Source: Cymbidium sinense (Eukaryota > Streptophyta > Magnoliopsida > Asparagales > Orchidaceae). From it: a DNA stretch of 64,000 nt. The notes beneath the pieces are model-generated. The model ran no database searches. It was not told the origin of the DNA and was given only the letters and a program-made list of their open reading frames with translations. The stretch lies in contig CM038214.1 in NCBI GenBank assembly GCA_021442155.1, positions 50,536,703 to 50,600,702 on the forward strand, in the 5' to 3' direction. Positions 37,441 to 51,200 of this stretch are shown in pieces. Numbering within the stretch: position 1 is the first letter of the stretch; the number at the start of each line of letters is the position of its first letter. Position numbers and translations under genes: made by a program.

Positions 37441-37655
37441 GAGTCATCTAGACACTAAGACTTCCCTAGTCATAAGACACTTTTAGTGATTTGGTGAATA
37501 CTTAACCTAAGCCTAGATACTTAGAAAGGTTAATTATAGGATTAGGCCATGCCTTAGGGACCTAGGAAAATAACATATAATGTAACCTAAATCCAATCCA
37601 TGTACACCATCTTAAATTCAATTCAAATCCAAATTTCCAACAAAACCTCAAACTT
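37441..37655. other. Non-telomeric island of about 215 bp
   Basis: Begins GAGTCATCTAGACACTAAGA and ends near CAACAAAACCTCAAAC. It has balanced composition, no resemblance to the surrounding T-rich words, and no open frame of note. The sides are T-rich spacer. It is an insertion or captured fragment of unknown origin. Confidence 0.7.
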
Positions 37656-40241
37656 AGGTTTATTTTATTTTATTTATTTTTATTTTACATTTAGTTTCTA
37701 TTTTATTTAGGTTTTTATTCGTAGGTTTAATTTATTTTTTAGTTTAGTTTAGGTTTTTATTTATTTTATTTTAGTTTATTTTTATTTTTAATTTTATCTT
37801 ATTTTTTGGTTTAGGTTTATGTTTTATTATAGGTTTTTACTATATTTTATTTTATTTAGGTTTAGGTTTTTTTATTTATTTTATTATTTTGTTTTATTTA
37901 GTTTATGTTTAAGTTTTCTTTAGGGCATGTTTTTAGTTTATGGTTTTAGGGTTTAGGTTTGATTAGGTTAAGGGTTTAGGGTTTACAGTTTAGTGTTTAG
38001 GCTTTAAGGTTTGGGGTTTTGAGGTTTAGGTTTAGGGTTAGGGCTTTAGTTGTTTAGTTTAGGGTTTAGGCATTAGATTATGGTTTTAGGGTTTAGGTTT
38101 AGGTTAGTTTAAATTAGGTTTTAGGTTTAGGGTTTAGGTTTAGGTTTAGTTTAGGTTTAGTTTAGAGTTTGGTTTAGTTTTAGGGTTTAGGGTTTAGGTT
38201 TTTAGGGTTTAGGATTAGGGTTTAGGTTTTACGGTTTCGGGTTTAGGGTTTAGGGTTTAGTATTTATGGTTTAGGGTTTATGTTTTTTTTTTTTAAAAAA
38301 ATTAAGTAAATGAGTGGGTTTAGGTTTATTTACTTTATTTTTTTATTTAGTTTATTTTATTTTTTATTTTTTTATTTAGGTTTATTTTTTTATTTTATTT
38401 AGTTTAATTTATTTATTTTTTGTTTAGATTTTTTATTTTAGTTTGTTTTAGGTTTAGGTTTAAGTTTATGCTTATTTTTAATTTCATTTTATTTTATTTT
38501 ATTTTGTTTAGGTTTATTTTTTTTTTATTTTTTTAGGTTTAGGTTTAGGTTTTATTTTATTTTTTTAAGTTTTGGTTTATGTTTTAATTTTAGGTTTTAT
38601 TTTTTAGTTTGGGTTTATGTTTTTTTTTGTTTATTTTATTTTATTTAGTTTAAGGTTTTGGTTTAGTTTATTTTAGGTTTAGGTTTAAATTTTATTTATT
38701 TTAGTTTAGTTTATTTTAGTTTAGGTTTCATTTTATTTAGTTTATTTTAGGTTTAGGGTTTTGTTTAGGGTTTAGGTTTTAGTTTTAATTTATTTTTAGG
38801 TTTAGGTTATTATTTAGTTTTTATTTTTAGGTTAATTATATTTTTTGTTTAGTTTAGGATTTTATTTATTTTATTTTAGTTTAGTTTTTATTTTTTATTA
38901 TATTTTATTTTTTTTGTTTAGGATTAGGTTTAGGTTTTTATTTTATTTTAATATTTTATTTTATTTAGGTTTAGGTTTTTTATTTAATTTATTTTTAGGT
39001 TTTATTTAATTTAGGTTTAAGTTTTTAGGTTTTTAGGGCTTAGGGTATAGGGTTTAGGGTTTGGGGTTTTGGGTTTAGAGTTTAAGTTTGTAGGTTTTAG
39101 GGCTTAGGGTTTAGCATTTAATGTTTAGGGTTTAGGGTTTAGGGTTTACAATTTAGGGTTTAGAGTTTTAAGGTTTAGGGTTTAGGGTTTAGGGTTGTAG
39201 GTTTAGGTTTCACGGTTTAGCCTTTAGAGTTAGGATTTTTTTGTTAATTTTTTTATAAATTAAGTAAGCTCATATGTTAAGGTTTATTTAGTTTATTGTT
39301 TATTTTTTACATTATTTTAATTTTAATTTTAATTTTAATTTAGTTTAGTTTATTCATTTTAGGTTTATTTATTTTAGTTTACTTTTTTTATTTATTTTTT
39401 TAGATTTAAGTTTATGTTTAGGTTTATTTTTTTGTTTAGTTTTATTTTTACTTTATTTTTTAGGTTTAAGATTTATTTTTTATTTTTAGGTTTAGGTTTA
39501 GGCTTTATCTTCTTAGGTTTAGGTAGTAGGTTTTTTTAGCTTTATTTTAGATTTTATTTTTTAGTTTAAGTTTAAGCTTTTTTAAATTTATTTTATTTTA
39601 TTTAGGGTTTAAGTTTAGGTTTAGATTTAGTTTATTTTAGGTTTTATTTATTTTAGTTTATGTTTAGGTTTATTTTATTTTTATTTTAGGTTTAGGTTTT
39701 TTGGTTTAGGGTTTAGTTTTATTATTTATTTATTTTTATGTTTATTTTTAGGTTTTTTTATTTTTTTTTATTTTATTTTAGGTTATTTTATTTTATTTTA
39801 GTTTAGTTTTTATTTTATTTAGGTTTTTTATTTTTGAAGTTTACTTTAAGTTTTTATTTTATTTTATTTTAGTATAGTTTTTATTTTTTTGCTTTATTTT
39901 CTTTTTAGGTTTAGGTTTAGGTTTGGTTTTAGTTTAGGTTTTTATTTTATTTTGGTTTAGGTTTATTTATTTATTTTATTTTTTAGGTTTTATTTAGTTT
40001 TAAATTAGGTTTTTAGCTTTATAGGGTTTGGGGTTTACGGTTTAGGGTTTAGGGTTAGTTGAGGGTTTGAGGTTTAGGGTTTAAGGTTTAGTGTTTAGTG
40101 TTTAGTGTTTAGGGTTTAGGGTTTAGGGTTTAGGGTTTTAGGGTTTAGGGTTTAAGGTTTATGGTTTAGGGTTTTTAGGATTTAGGGTTTAGGTTTTAGG
40201 TCTAGGGTTCAAGTTTTTGGTTAGGTTTTAAGGTTTTGATG
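37656..40241 (+). repeat. TTTAGGG tracts and T-rich spacers, no relic
   Basis: Spacer to about 37,920, heptamer tract to 38,280, landmark TTAAGTAAATGAGTGGG near 38,302, spacer, tract at 39,020-39,235, landmark near 39,258, spacer, tract at 40,025-40,240. Confidence 0.92.
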
Positions 40242-40713
40242 TTTTTTTAATAGAGAAAAAATTTATATTCAACATTTCTTCTTTTTGATTTCATCAACCA
40301 AGTAAAAAACTAAGTTTTCTAAGACACAAGGGACAAAATAGATAAAAAATAAGCACGCATAGAGAAAATTAAAAACCCTAAAAAACTAGAATCATCTCTA
40401 CTATAAAGTCATAGTTCCATAAGTACCAGATCAGATCAACCATCCTTCAATTTCTCCAGTTCTAATTAGAACCACCCCAGCCTCTTGAGTAGCGGGATCC
40501 ACCATCATATCATCAATCTCTCCCTCCGCCACCACCACGGTTGTAACCTTCGTAACTCCTCCCACCTCCATAACCTCCACTACTTCAACCACCACCTCCA
40601 TATCCAGCAGCACCTCTAGATCCCCCCATGTGATAACCTCCGCTCCCGCCTCCCTTCTTTAGATCTAGATTGAGCGATTGATGGTGATGTTCGCCATCAG
40701 TTCTACCCATTCT
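40242..40713 (-). pseudogene. GRP gene-end relic 7
   Basis: Tail reads YDGGSRYSRGWGGSN, stop, NWRN, stop, so the last residues are in frame apart from TAG for Gly. Two more stops replace Arg codons before YDGG. The gene end near 40,700 has lost bases (NG, stop, N, then a frame change into NITIN-like codons). Confidence 0.88.
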
Positions 40714-43700
40714 TAGGGTTTATGTTCATTAGGTTTTAGGGTTTAAGTTTATTTTTAATTTATTTAGTTACTTTAGGTTTACATTTTGGGTTTAGGGTTT
40801 AGGGTTAGGTTTGGGGTTTAGGCTTTAGGCTTTAAGGTTTAGAGTTTTAGGGTTTATGCTTTAGGGTTTAGGTTTAGAGTTTAGGGTTAGGGTTTTAGGG
40901 TTTTAGGGTTTTAGGGTTTAGGGTTAAGGTTTAGAGTTTAGGTTATGATTTGGGTTTAGTGTTTAGCTTTAGTTTAGGGTTTAGGTTTGAGGTTTAGGTT
41001 TAGGATTAGTTAGGCTTTAGGCTTTTAGTGTAGGGTTTTAGGTTTAGGGTTTAGTTAGTGTTAGGGTTTAGGGTTTTAAGATTTGGGGTTAGAGTTTAGG
41101 GTTGTTTAGGGTTTAGTGTTTAGGGTTTAGGGTTTAGTTTAGGGTTTAGGCTTAGGGTTTAGGTTTTATGGTTTAGGTTTAGGTTAGTTTAGGGTTCAAT
41201 TTAGGTTTAGGGTTTAGGGTTTAGGTTTTTATTTCTAAAATTAAGTAAATCGGTAGGTTTATGTTTATTTAATTTATTAAGTTAATTTTTTATTTATTTT
41301 AGTTTATTTTATTTTTTACTTTTATTTAGGTTTATTTTTTTTATATTTAATTTAGTTTTTATTTTAGGTTTATTTATTTTAGTTTAGGTTTTTTATTTTA
41401 GTTTATTTTTTATGTTTGGGTTTAGGTTTATGCAAACTTTTAGTTTAGTTTTATTTATTTTATTTTTTTAGTTTTAGGTTTTAGTTTTTATTTTTAGGAT
41501 TAAGTTTGGGTTTTTTTAAGTTTAGGCTTTACGTTTTTATTTTATGTTTACTTTTAGGCTTTATTTTTTAGTTTAGGTTTAGGTTTATTTTAGTTTATTT
41601 TATTTTATTTAGTTTAGGTTAGGTTTAGGTTTAGTTTATTTTAGGTTTAGAATTAGGTTTTATTTATTTTAGTTTAGTTTATTTTAGTTTAGGTTTAGCT
41701 TTATTTTATTTTGTTTATTTTATTTTTATTTTAGGTTTAATTTTTTCTTTAGTTTAAGGATTAGTTATTATTTTATATTTTTTTAGGTTTATTTTCTAGG
41801 TTTAGATTTTTATTTAGTATTTATTTTATTTTATTTTATTTTAGGTTTATTTTATTTTTATTTTATGTTTAGTTTTTATTTTATTTAGGTTTTTATTCTT
41901 AGGTTTATTTTATTTTTTTAGTTTAATTATGGTTTTTATTTATTTTATTTTAGTAAATTTTTATTTTATTTTATTTTATTTTTAGGTTTAGGATTAGGTT
42001 TCAATTTAGGTTTTGATTTTATTTTATTTAGGTTTAGGTTTTTTATTTATTTTATTATTAGGTTTTATTTAGTTTAGGTTTTTAGGTTTTTAGGGCTTAG
42101 GGTGTTTAGTGTTTAGGGTTTAGGTTTAGGGTTAGCTTTGGGTTTAGGGTCAGTTTAGGGTTTAGGGTTTTATCTATAGGGTTTAGGGGTTTTAGGGTTT
42201 AGAGTTTAGGGTTAGTTTAGGGTTTTAGGGTTTAAGGTTTAGGGATTAGGGTTTAGGGTTTAGGGTTAGTGAGGTTGGGGTAAGGTTTAGTTAGTGTTTA
42301 GGGTTTAGGGTTTAGGGTTTAGGGTTTTTTAAGGTTTAGGGTATAGGGTTTAGGGTTAGTTTTAGGGTTTCGGGTTTAGGGTTTAGGGTTGAGGGTTTAA
42401 GATTTAGGGTTTAAGGTTAAAGGTTTAGGGATTTTTTTTTTTAAATTAAGTTTTAGGACTATTTAATTTATCTAGTTATTTTTATTTATTTTAGTTTATT
42501 TTATTTTTAATTTTATTTAGGTTTATTTTTTATTTTTTATTTTATTTAATTTATTTATTTTAGTTTTGGTTTTTTATTTTAGTTTATTTTTTAGGTTTGG
42601 GTTTAAGTTTATGCAAATATTTTAGTTTAGTTTTATTTTTATTTTATTTTTTAGTTTTAGGTTTTAGTTTTCATTTTTTGGTTTAAGTTTTAGTTTTTAT
42701 TTAGTTTTTTAGGTTTAGGTTTTATGTTTTTATTTTAGATTTATTTTTAGGTTTTATTTTTTAGTTTATGTTTAGGTTTATTTTAGTTTATTTTAATTTA
42801 TTTAGTTTAGGTTTAGGTTTAGGTTTATTTTATTTTAGGTTTAGGTTTAGGTTTTATTTAATTTAGTTTAGTTTATTTTAGTTTTGTTTTAAGTTTATTT
42901 TATTTTGTTTATTTTATTTTTTTTAGGTTTAGGTTTTTTTTAGTTTAGGGATTAGGTTTTATTTTTTATTTTTTTTCAAGTTTATTTTTTAGGTTTAGAT
43001 TTTTATTTAGTTTTTATTTTATTTTATTTTTATTTTATGTTTAGTTTTTATTTTAATTAGGTTTTTATTCTTGGGTTTATTTTATTTTTTAGTTTAGTTT
43101 AAGTTTTTATTTATTTTATTTTAGTTTATTTTTATTTTATTTTAAGTTTTGGGTTTAAGTTTTAGTTTAGGTTTTTATTTTATTTTATCTAGGTTTAGGT
43201 TTTTTTTATTTTATTATTAGGTTTTATTTAATTTAGGGTTTTAGGTTTTTAAGTTTTTAGGGCTTAAGGTTTAGGGTTAGTTTAGGGTTTAAGGTTTAGT
43301 CTTTAGTTTTTAGGGTTTAGAGTTTTGGGTTAGTTTAGTGTTTAGTTTTTAGAGTTTTAGGGTTTAGGGTTTAGGGATTAGGGTTTAGGGTTTAGGGATA
43401 GGGTTAGGGTTTAGGGTTTAGGGGTTAGTGTTTAGGGTTTAAGGTTTAGGGTTTAGGATTTAGAGTTTTTTAGGGTTGAGGGTATAGGGTTTATGGTTTA
43501 GGGTTAGTTTTAGGGTTTAGGGTTTAAGGTTTAGGGTTTAGGATTTAGGGTTTAAGGGTATTTTTAAAATTAAGTAAATCAGTAGGTTTTGGTTTATTTA
43601 GTTTATTTATTTTATTATTATTTATATTAGTTTATTTTATTTATTTATTTATTTATTTAGGTTTAATTTTAATTTTTTATTTAGTTTAGTTTATTTATTT

Positions 43701-46700
43701 AGTTTATTTATTTTAGTTTTGGTTTATTATTTTAGTTTATTTTTAGGTTTAGGTTTAAGTTTATGTTTATTTTAATAGTTTATTTTTAATTATTTTTAAG
43801 TTTAATTTTTATTTTTTTTTATTTTTAGGTTTAGGTTTAGATTTTTATTTTATTTTTTTAGGTTCAGGTTTTTTTTTTAGTTTATTTCATTTTATTTAAG
43901 GTTTAGGTTTAGGTTTAGGTTTAGTTTATTTTAGGTATAGGTTTAGGTTTATTTTTTTTTTAGTTTATTTATTTTAGTTTAGGTTTAGGTTTTATATTTT
44001 TATTTTAGGTTTAAGTTTTCTTTGAGTTTAGGGTTTAGGTTTTATTTATTATGTGTTTTTTGGTTTAATTTTTTAGTTTATTTTTTAGGTTTATGTTTTA
44101 TTAAGTATTTATTTTATTTTATTTTAGTCAATTTTATTTTTTATTTTATGTTTATGTTTTTTTATTTTGTTTATGTTTTTTTATTTTTAGATTAAATTTA
44201 TTTTTTAATTTAATTTAAGTTTTTATTTATTTTATTTTAGTTTAATTTTTATTTTTTATTTTATTTTCTTATTACATTTTGATTTTGGTTTTAGTTTAGG
44301 TTTTATTTTATTTTATTTATTTTATTTTATTTAGGTTTAGGCTTTTCTATTTATTTTATTTTTTGGTTTTATTTAGTTTAGGTTTAGGTTTTTCAATTTT
44401 AGGGTTTAAGGTTTAGGGTTTAGGGTTTAAGGTTTAGGTTTTAGGGTTTAAGGTTTAGGGTTTAGGGTTTAGGGTTCTATGTTTAAAGTTGTATGTCTAG
44501 GGTTTAGGGTTTAGAGTTTTAAGGTTTTAGGGTATAGGGTTTAGGGTTTAGGGTTTAGGGTTTTGCGTTTAGGGTTTAGGGTTGTAGGTTTTAGGGTATA
44601 AGGTTTACGGTTTTGGGTTTAGGGTTGAGGATTTGAAGTCTTTTAGTGTATAGGGTATAAGGTTTAGTGTTTATGGTTGTAGGTTTAGAGTTTTGGGTTA
44701 AGGGTTAGTTTTAGGATTTAGGATTTAGGATTTAGGGTTTAGGATTTAGGATTTAGGGTTTAGGGTTTAGGGTTTAGTGTTTAGGGTTTTTTTTTTTCTT
44801 TTAAAAAAAAAGTAAACTTATAGCTTTAGGTTTATTTAGTTTATTTTTTTTATTAATTTTAGTTCATTTTATTTTTTTATTTATGTTTATTTGTTAATGT
44901 TATTTACTTTAGTTTATTTATTTTAGGTTTTTTATATTAGTTTAGGTTTTTTATTTTAATTTATTTGTTAGGTTTAGGTTTATGCTTATTTTTTAGTTTA
45001 GTTTTATTTTTCTTTTATTTTTTAGGTTTACATTTTATTTTTATGTTTAGGTTTAGGTTGAAGTTTTAATTTTATTTCTTTAGGTTTCAGTTTTAGATTT
45101 TTATTTTAGGATTATTATTAAGTTTAATTTTTTTAGTTTGGGTATATGTTTATTTTTAGTTTATTTTATTTTAGTTTAGGGTTTAGGTTTAGTTTATTTT
45201 TGGTTTAGGTTTACGTTTTATCTATTTTAGATAAGTTTATTTTATTTTGTTTATTTTAGGTTTAGTTTTTTTTATTAGGGTTTAGGTTTTATTTTTTATT
45301 TTTTTAGGTTTTGTTTTTAGGTTTGTTTTGTAGGTTTAGGTGTTTATTTAGTTTTTATTTTATTTTATTTTAGGTTTATTTTATTTTTATTTTAAGTTTA
45401 GTTTTTATTTTATTTAGATTTTTTTAGGTTTATTTTATTTTTTAGTATAATTTAGGTTTTTACTTATTTTATTATAGTTTAGTATTTATTTATTTTTATT
45501 TTAACTTATTTTTAAGTTTAGCTTTAGGTTTAGGTTTTAGTTTTGGTTTTTATTTTATTTTATTTAGGTTTAGGTTTTTTTATTTATTTTATTATTAAGT
45601 TTTATTTAGTTTAGGTTTTTAGGGCTTAGGGTTTAGGGTTTATGGTTTAGGGTTTAAGGTTAGTTTAGGGTTTAGTCTTTAGGGTTTAGTGTTTTGGGTT
45701 AGTTTACAGTGTAGGATTTTAGGGTTTAGGGTTTAGGGTAAGGGTTAGGGTTTAGGATTTAGGGTTTAGTATTTAGGGTTTAGGGTTTAGGGTTAATGGT
45801 TTAAGGTTTTTAGGGTTTAGGGTATAGGGTTTATGGTTTAGGGTTTAGGGTTGTAGGTTTAGGGTTTAGTTTAGGGTTAATTTTAGGGTTTATGGTTTAG
45901 GGTTTAGGGTTTAGGGTTTAGGATTTAGGGTTTAAGGTTTATTTTAGGATTATTAAGTTTAATTTTTTAGTTTGGGTATATGTTTATTTTTAGTTAATTT
46001 CATTTTAGTTTATTTTTGATTTAGGTTTACATTTTAATTATGTTAGTTTAGCTTATTTTATTTTGTTTATTTTAGATTTAGTTTTTTTTTGTTTAGGGTT
46101 TAGGTTTTATTTTTTATTTTTTATAGGTTTTGTTTTTAGGTTTGTTTTGTAGGTTTAGGTTTTTATTTAGTTTTTATTTTATTTTATTTTAGGTTTATTT
46201 TATTTTTATTTTACATTTAGTTTTTATTTTATTTAGATTTTTTATTTTTAGGTTTATTTTATCTTTTAGTACAGTTTAGGTTTTATTTATTTTATTATAG
46301 TTTAGTATTTATTTTTTATTTTAACTTATTTTAAGTTTAGGTTTAAATTAGGTTTTAGTTTAGGTTTTATTTTATTTTATTTAGGTTTAGGTTTTTTTAT
46401 TTATTTTATTATTAGGTTTTTTTTAGTTTAGGTTTTTAGGGCTTAGGGTTTAATGTTTATGGTTTAGGGTTTAGGGTTAGTTTAGGGTTTAGTCTTTAGG
46501 GTTTAGAGTTTTTAGGGTTTAGTGTTTAGGGTTAGTTTACAGTTTAGGGTTTTAGGGTTTAGGGTTTAGGTATTAGGGTTTAGGGTTTAGGGTTAGGGTT
46601 AGGGTTTAGGGTTTAGGGTTTAGTATTTAGGTTTAGGGTTTAGGGTTTAAGGTTTTTTAGAGTTTAGGGTATAGGGTTTAGGGTTTAGGGTTTAGGATTT

Positions 46701-47808
46701 AGGGTTTAAGGTTTAGGGTTTAGGGCTTTTTTTTTAATTAAGTAAATCAGTAAGTTTAGGTTTATTTAGTTTATTTATTTTTTTATTTTTATTTAGCTTT
46801 ATTTTTAATTTTTATTTGGTTTAGTTTATTTATTTAAGGTTTATTTATTTTAGTTTTATTTTTTTATTTTAGTTTATTTTTTAGGTTTAGGTTTAAGTTT
46901 ATGTTTATATTTTGGTGTGGTTTTATTTTTATTTATTTTTTAAGTTTAAGTTTTATTTTTTATATTTTTAGGTTTATGTTTAATTTTTTTTTTAGGTTTA
47001 TGTTTATTTTTAGTTTATTTCATTTTAGTTAATGTTTAGGTTTAGGTTTAGGTTTAGTTTATTTCAGGTGTAGGTTTAGGTTTTATTTTTTTTTTTAATT
47101 TAGTTATTTTAGTTTTGGTTTAGATTTATTTTATTTTTATTTTAGGTTTAAGTTTTTTTTGAGTTTAGGGTTTAGGTTTTATTTTTTATTTATTTTTAGG
47201 TTTCATTTTTAAGTTTATTTTTTATGTTTAGGTTTTTATTAAGTATTTATTTTATTTTATTTTAGGTTACTTTTATTTTTATTTTACGTTTAGTTTTTAT
47301 TTTATTTAGTCTTTTTATTTTTAGGTTAATTTTATTTTTTAGTTTAGTTTAGGTTTTTATTTATTTTATTTTAGTTTAATTTTTATTTTTTATTTTATTT
47401 TCTTATTACATTTCAATTTTGGTTTTAGTTTATGTTTTTATTTTATTTTATTTATTTTATTTTATTTAGGTTTTGGCTTTTCTATTTATTTTATTTTTTG
47501 GTTTTATTTAGTTTAGGTTTAGGTTTTTCAATTTTTAGTGTTTAAGGTTTAGGGTTTAGTGTTTGAGGTTTAAGTTTTAGGGTTTAGGGTTTAGGGTTTA
47601 GGGTTCTAGGTTTTAGGTTGTATGTTTGGATTTATGGTTTAGAGTTTTTTAGGGTTTAGGGTTTTTTACAGTTTAGGATTTAAGGTTTAAGGTTGTAGGT
47701 TTAGTGTTTAGTGTTTAGGGCTTTAGGGTTTAGGTTTTAGCGTTTATGGTTTTAGGGTTTAGGGTTTAGGGTTTAGGATTTTTAGGGTTTAGGGTTTAGG
47801 ATTTTTGG
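40714..47808 (+). repeat. Long TTTAGGG/T-rich array without relics
   Basis: About six spacer-tract cycles with landmarks near 41,236, 42,445, 43,566, 44,804 and 46,733. Neighbouring cycles are related: 41,236-42,430 resembles 42,445-43,560 (offset about 1.18 kb), 45,110-45,940 resembles 45,955-46,710 (about 0.83 kb), and 43,560-44,650 resembles 46,730-47,770 (about 3.13 kb). No gene was seen. Confidence 0.9.
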
Positions 47809-48290
47809 GTTTTTTTAACAAAGAACAAATTCATATTCAGTATTTCTTTTTTTTATTTCACTTACCAAGTAACACACCAAGTTTTCTAAGACACAAGCAA
47901 CAACATAGATAAAAAATTAGCATGCATAGAGCAAATCAAAACCCTAGACAACTATCTACTATAAAGACATAGTTCATAAGCAGCAGATCTGATTGGTTGT
48001 TCTTCACTTTGTTTAGTTCCCATCAGAACCACCCCAGCCACTCGAGTAGCAGGATCCACCATCATTTCCCCGATCTTTCCCTTTGCCACAACCATGGCTG
48101 TAACCTCAGTCGCTCCTCTCATCTCCAGAACCACCACTACTCTGACCACCACCTCCATATCCACCAGTACCTCTAGATCTCCCAACACCACTACGATAAC
48201 CACTGTCTCCACCTTCGCCTCCACCGCTAGATCTAGACTAAACATGTTTGACGGTGATGTTCATGCCGTCAAGGTTCTACCCATTCTTAG
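47809..48290 (-). pseudogene. GRP gene-end relic 8
   Basis: Reads NLDGMNITVKHV, stop, SRSSGGG, then Gly-rich codons with one frame change, and ends KDRGNDGGSCYSSGWGGSDG then N and TAA in place of Trp. The right edge is CCATTCTTAG followed by CATTTAGG, a single-base variant of the junction seen elsewhere. Confidence 0.9.
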
Positions 48291-51200
48291 CATTTAGGTT
48301 TAGGTTTAGGTTTATTTTTTAATTTATTTAGTTACTTTATATTTAGGTTTAGGGTTTGGGGTTTAGAGTTTAAGGTTAGGGTTTAGGATTTATGGTTTAG
48401 GGTTTAGTGTTTAGTGTTTAGGGTTTAGGGTTTAAGGTTTTAGAGTTTATGCTTTTAAAGTTTAGGGTTTAGGGGTTAGGGTTAGGGTTAGGGTTTAGGG
48501 TTTTTTAGGGTTCAGGGTTTAGGGATATGGGTTGTAGGTATACTCCTGTAGTTTTAGGGTTTAGGATTTTTTTTAAATGAAGTAAACTGGTAGGTTTAGG
48601 TTTATTTAATTTACTTAGTTTATTTTTTATTTATATTAGTTTATTTTATGTTTTATTTTAATTTGGGTTTATTTTTTATTTTTATTTAGTTTAGTTTATT
48701 TATTTTAGGTTTATTTATTTTAGTTTATTTTTTAGGTTTAGGTTTAGGTGCATTTTTAGTTGAGTTTTATTTTTATTTATTTATTAAGTTTAGGTTTTAG
48801 GTTTTTTTGGTTTAGGGATTATCGTTTAGGGTTTAGGGTTTGATTTTGGATTTAGGTTTTGGAAAAGCAGGTTTAGGGTTTTAGGGCTTAGGGTTTAGGA
48901 TTTAGGGTTTAGTGTTTTGGCTTTAGGATTTAGGGTTTTAGGGTTTAGGGTTTATGGTTTAAGGTTTAGGGTTTAAGGTTTAGGTTTTAGGGGTTTTGGG
49001 TTTTGTGTTTTGGGTTTGGGCTTAGGGTTTTAGGGTTTAGTGTTTAGGGTTAGTTCTAGGGTTTAGGGTTTAGGGTTCAAGCTTTAGTTTAGGTTTATGT
49101 TTAAATTAAATAAACTAGTTGGTTTAGGTTTTTTTTTAGTTTATTTTTTAGGGTTTAGGGTTAGCTTATGGTTTAATGTTTTTAAAAAAATTAAGTAAAC
49201 CGGTAAGTTTAGGTTTATTTAGTTAATTTAGTTTAATTTTTATTTATTTTTATTTATTTTATTCTTTATTTTTATTTATGTTTATTTTTTTATTTAGTTT
49301 AGTATATTTATTTTAGGTTTGTTTATTTTAGTATAGATTTTTTTTTAGTTTATTTTTTAGGTTTAGATTTAGGTTTAGGTTTATTTTTTTAGTTTAGTTT
49401 TCTTTTTATTTTATTTTTTAGGTTTAGGTTTTATTTTTTATTTTAAAGGTTATGTTTAGGTTTTTATTTTATTTTTTTAGGTTTATGATTTAGGATTTTA
49501 TTTTAGGTTTATTTTTAGATTTCATTTTTTAGTTTAGGTTGGGTTGATTTTTAGTTTATTTTATTTTATTTAGTTTAGGTTTAGGTTTAGGTTTAGTTTA
49601 TTTTAGGTTTAAGCTTAGGTTTTATTTATTTTAGTTTAGTTTATTTTGGTTTAGGTTTCAATTTATTCTATTTTATTTAATTTATTTTTATTTTAGGTTT
49701 AGATTTTTTTTTTAGTTTCGGGTTTAGGTTTAATTTTTTACTTATTTTTAGGTTTATTTTTAGGTTTTAGTTTTTATTTTATTTTTATTTTATTTTATTT
49801 TAGGTTTATTTTAATTTTATTTTACATTTAGTTTTATTTTATTTAGGTTTTTTATTCTTAGGTTTATTTAATTTTTTTAGTTTAGTTTAGGTTATTAATT
49901 ATTTTATTTTAGTTTATTTTTAGGTTTAGGTTTAGGTTTTACTTGAGGTTTTTATTTTATAGTATTTTTTGATTTTTTTTTAGATTTACTTTATTTATTT
50001 ATTTTATTTTTAAGATTTATTTTATTTAGGCTTAGGTTTTATGTTTTTGGGGTTTAGTGTTTAGAGTTTAGGGCTTATGGTTTAGGGTTTAGGGCTTTAA
50101 GATTTATGGTTTTAGGGTTTAGTGTTTAGGGTTAGGGTTTAGGGTTGAGTGCATAGGCTTTAGGGCTTAGGGTTTTTAGCATTTAGGGTTTAGGGTTAGG
50201 TTAGGGTTTAGGGTTTAGGGTTATGATTGTAGCTTGTAGGTTTAGGGTTTAGGGTTTAGGGTTTAGGGTTTAGGGTTTAGGTTATAAGGCTTAGCTTTTT
50301 TTTGTTTTAAATTAAGTAAACCAGTAGGTTTAGGTTTATTTAGTTTATTTTATTTTCTATTTTCATTAAGGTTTATTCTTGATTTTTTTTAGTTTAGTTT
50401 ATTTATTTTAGATTTGTTTATTTTAGTTTAGGTTTTTTATTTTAGTTTATTTTTTAAGTTAGGTTTATTTTTTAGTTGAGTTTTATTTTTATTTTATTTT
50501 GTAGGTTTAGGTTTTTTTTTAGGTTTAGGCTTAGGTTTTTATTTTATTTTTTAGGTTTAGGTTTTGGGTTTTTATTTTAGGTTTATTATTAGGTTTTATT
50601 TTATTTAGTTTAGGGTTTAAGTTTAGTTTATTTTAGGTTTTATTTATTTTAGTTTAGTTTATTTTGCATTAGGTTTGGGTTTATTTTATTTTGTTTATTT
50701 ACTTTTATTTTAGGTTTAGGTTTTTTTTAGTTTATGGTTTAAGTTTTATTTTTTCTTTATTTTTAGCTTTTATTTTTGGGTTTATCTTTCAGTTTAGCTT
50801 TTTATTTCATTTTTAATTTATTTTATTTTTGATTTATTTTACTTTACATTTAGTTTTTATTTTTATTTAGGTTTTTATTCTTAAGTTTATCTAATTTTTT
50901 AGTTTAGTTTAAGTTTTTATATATTTTGTTTTAGTTTATTTTTGTTAGTTTACTTTATTTTATTTTTAGGTTTAGGTTTAGGTTTTAGTTTAGGTTTTAA
51001 TTATATTTAGGTTTATGTTTTTTCATTTATTTTATTATTAGGTTTAATTTAGTTTAGGTTCAGGTTATTAGGTTTTTACGATTTAGGGTTTAGGATTTCG
51101 GGTTTAACGTTTAGGGTTTTAGGGTTTATAGTTTTAGAGTTTAGGGTTTAGGGTTAGGGTTTAGTGTTTAGGGTTTAGGGTTTAGAGTTTAGTGTTTAGG

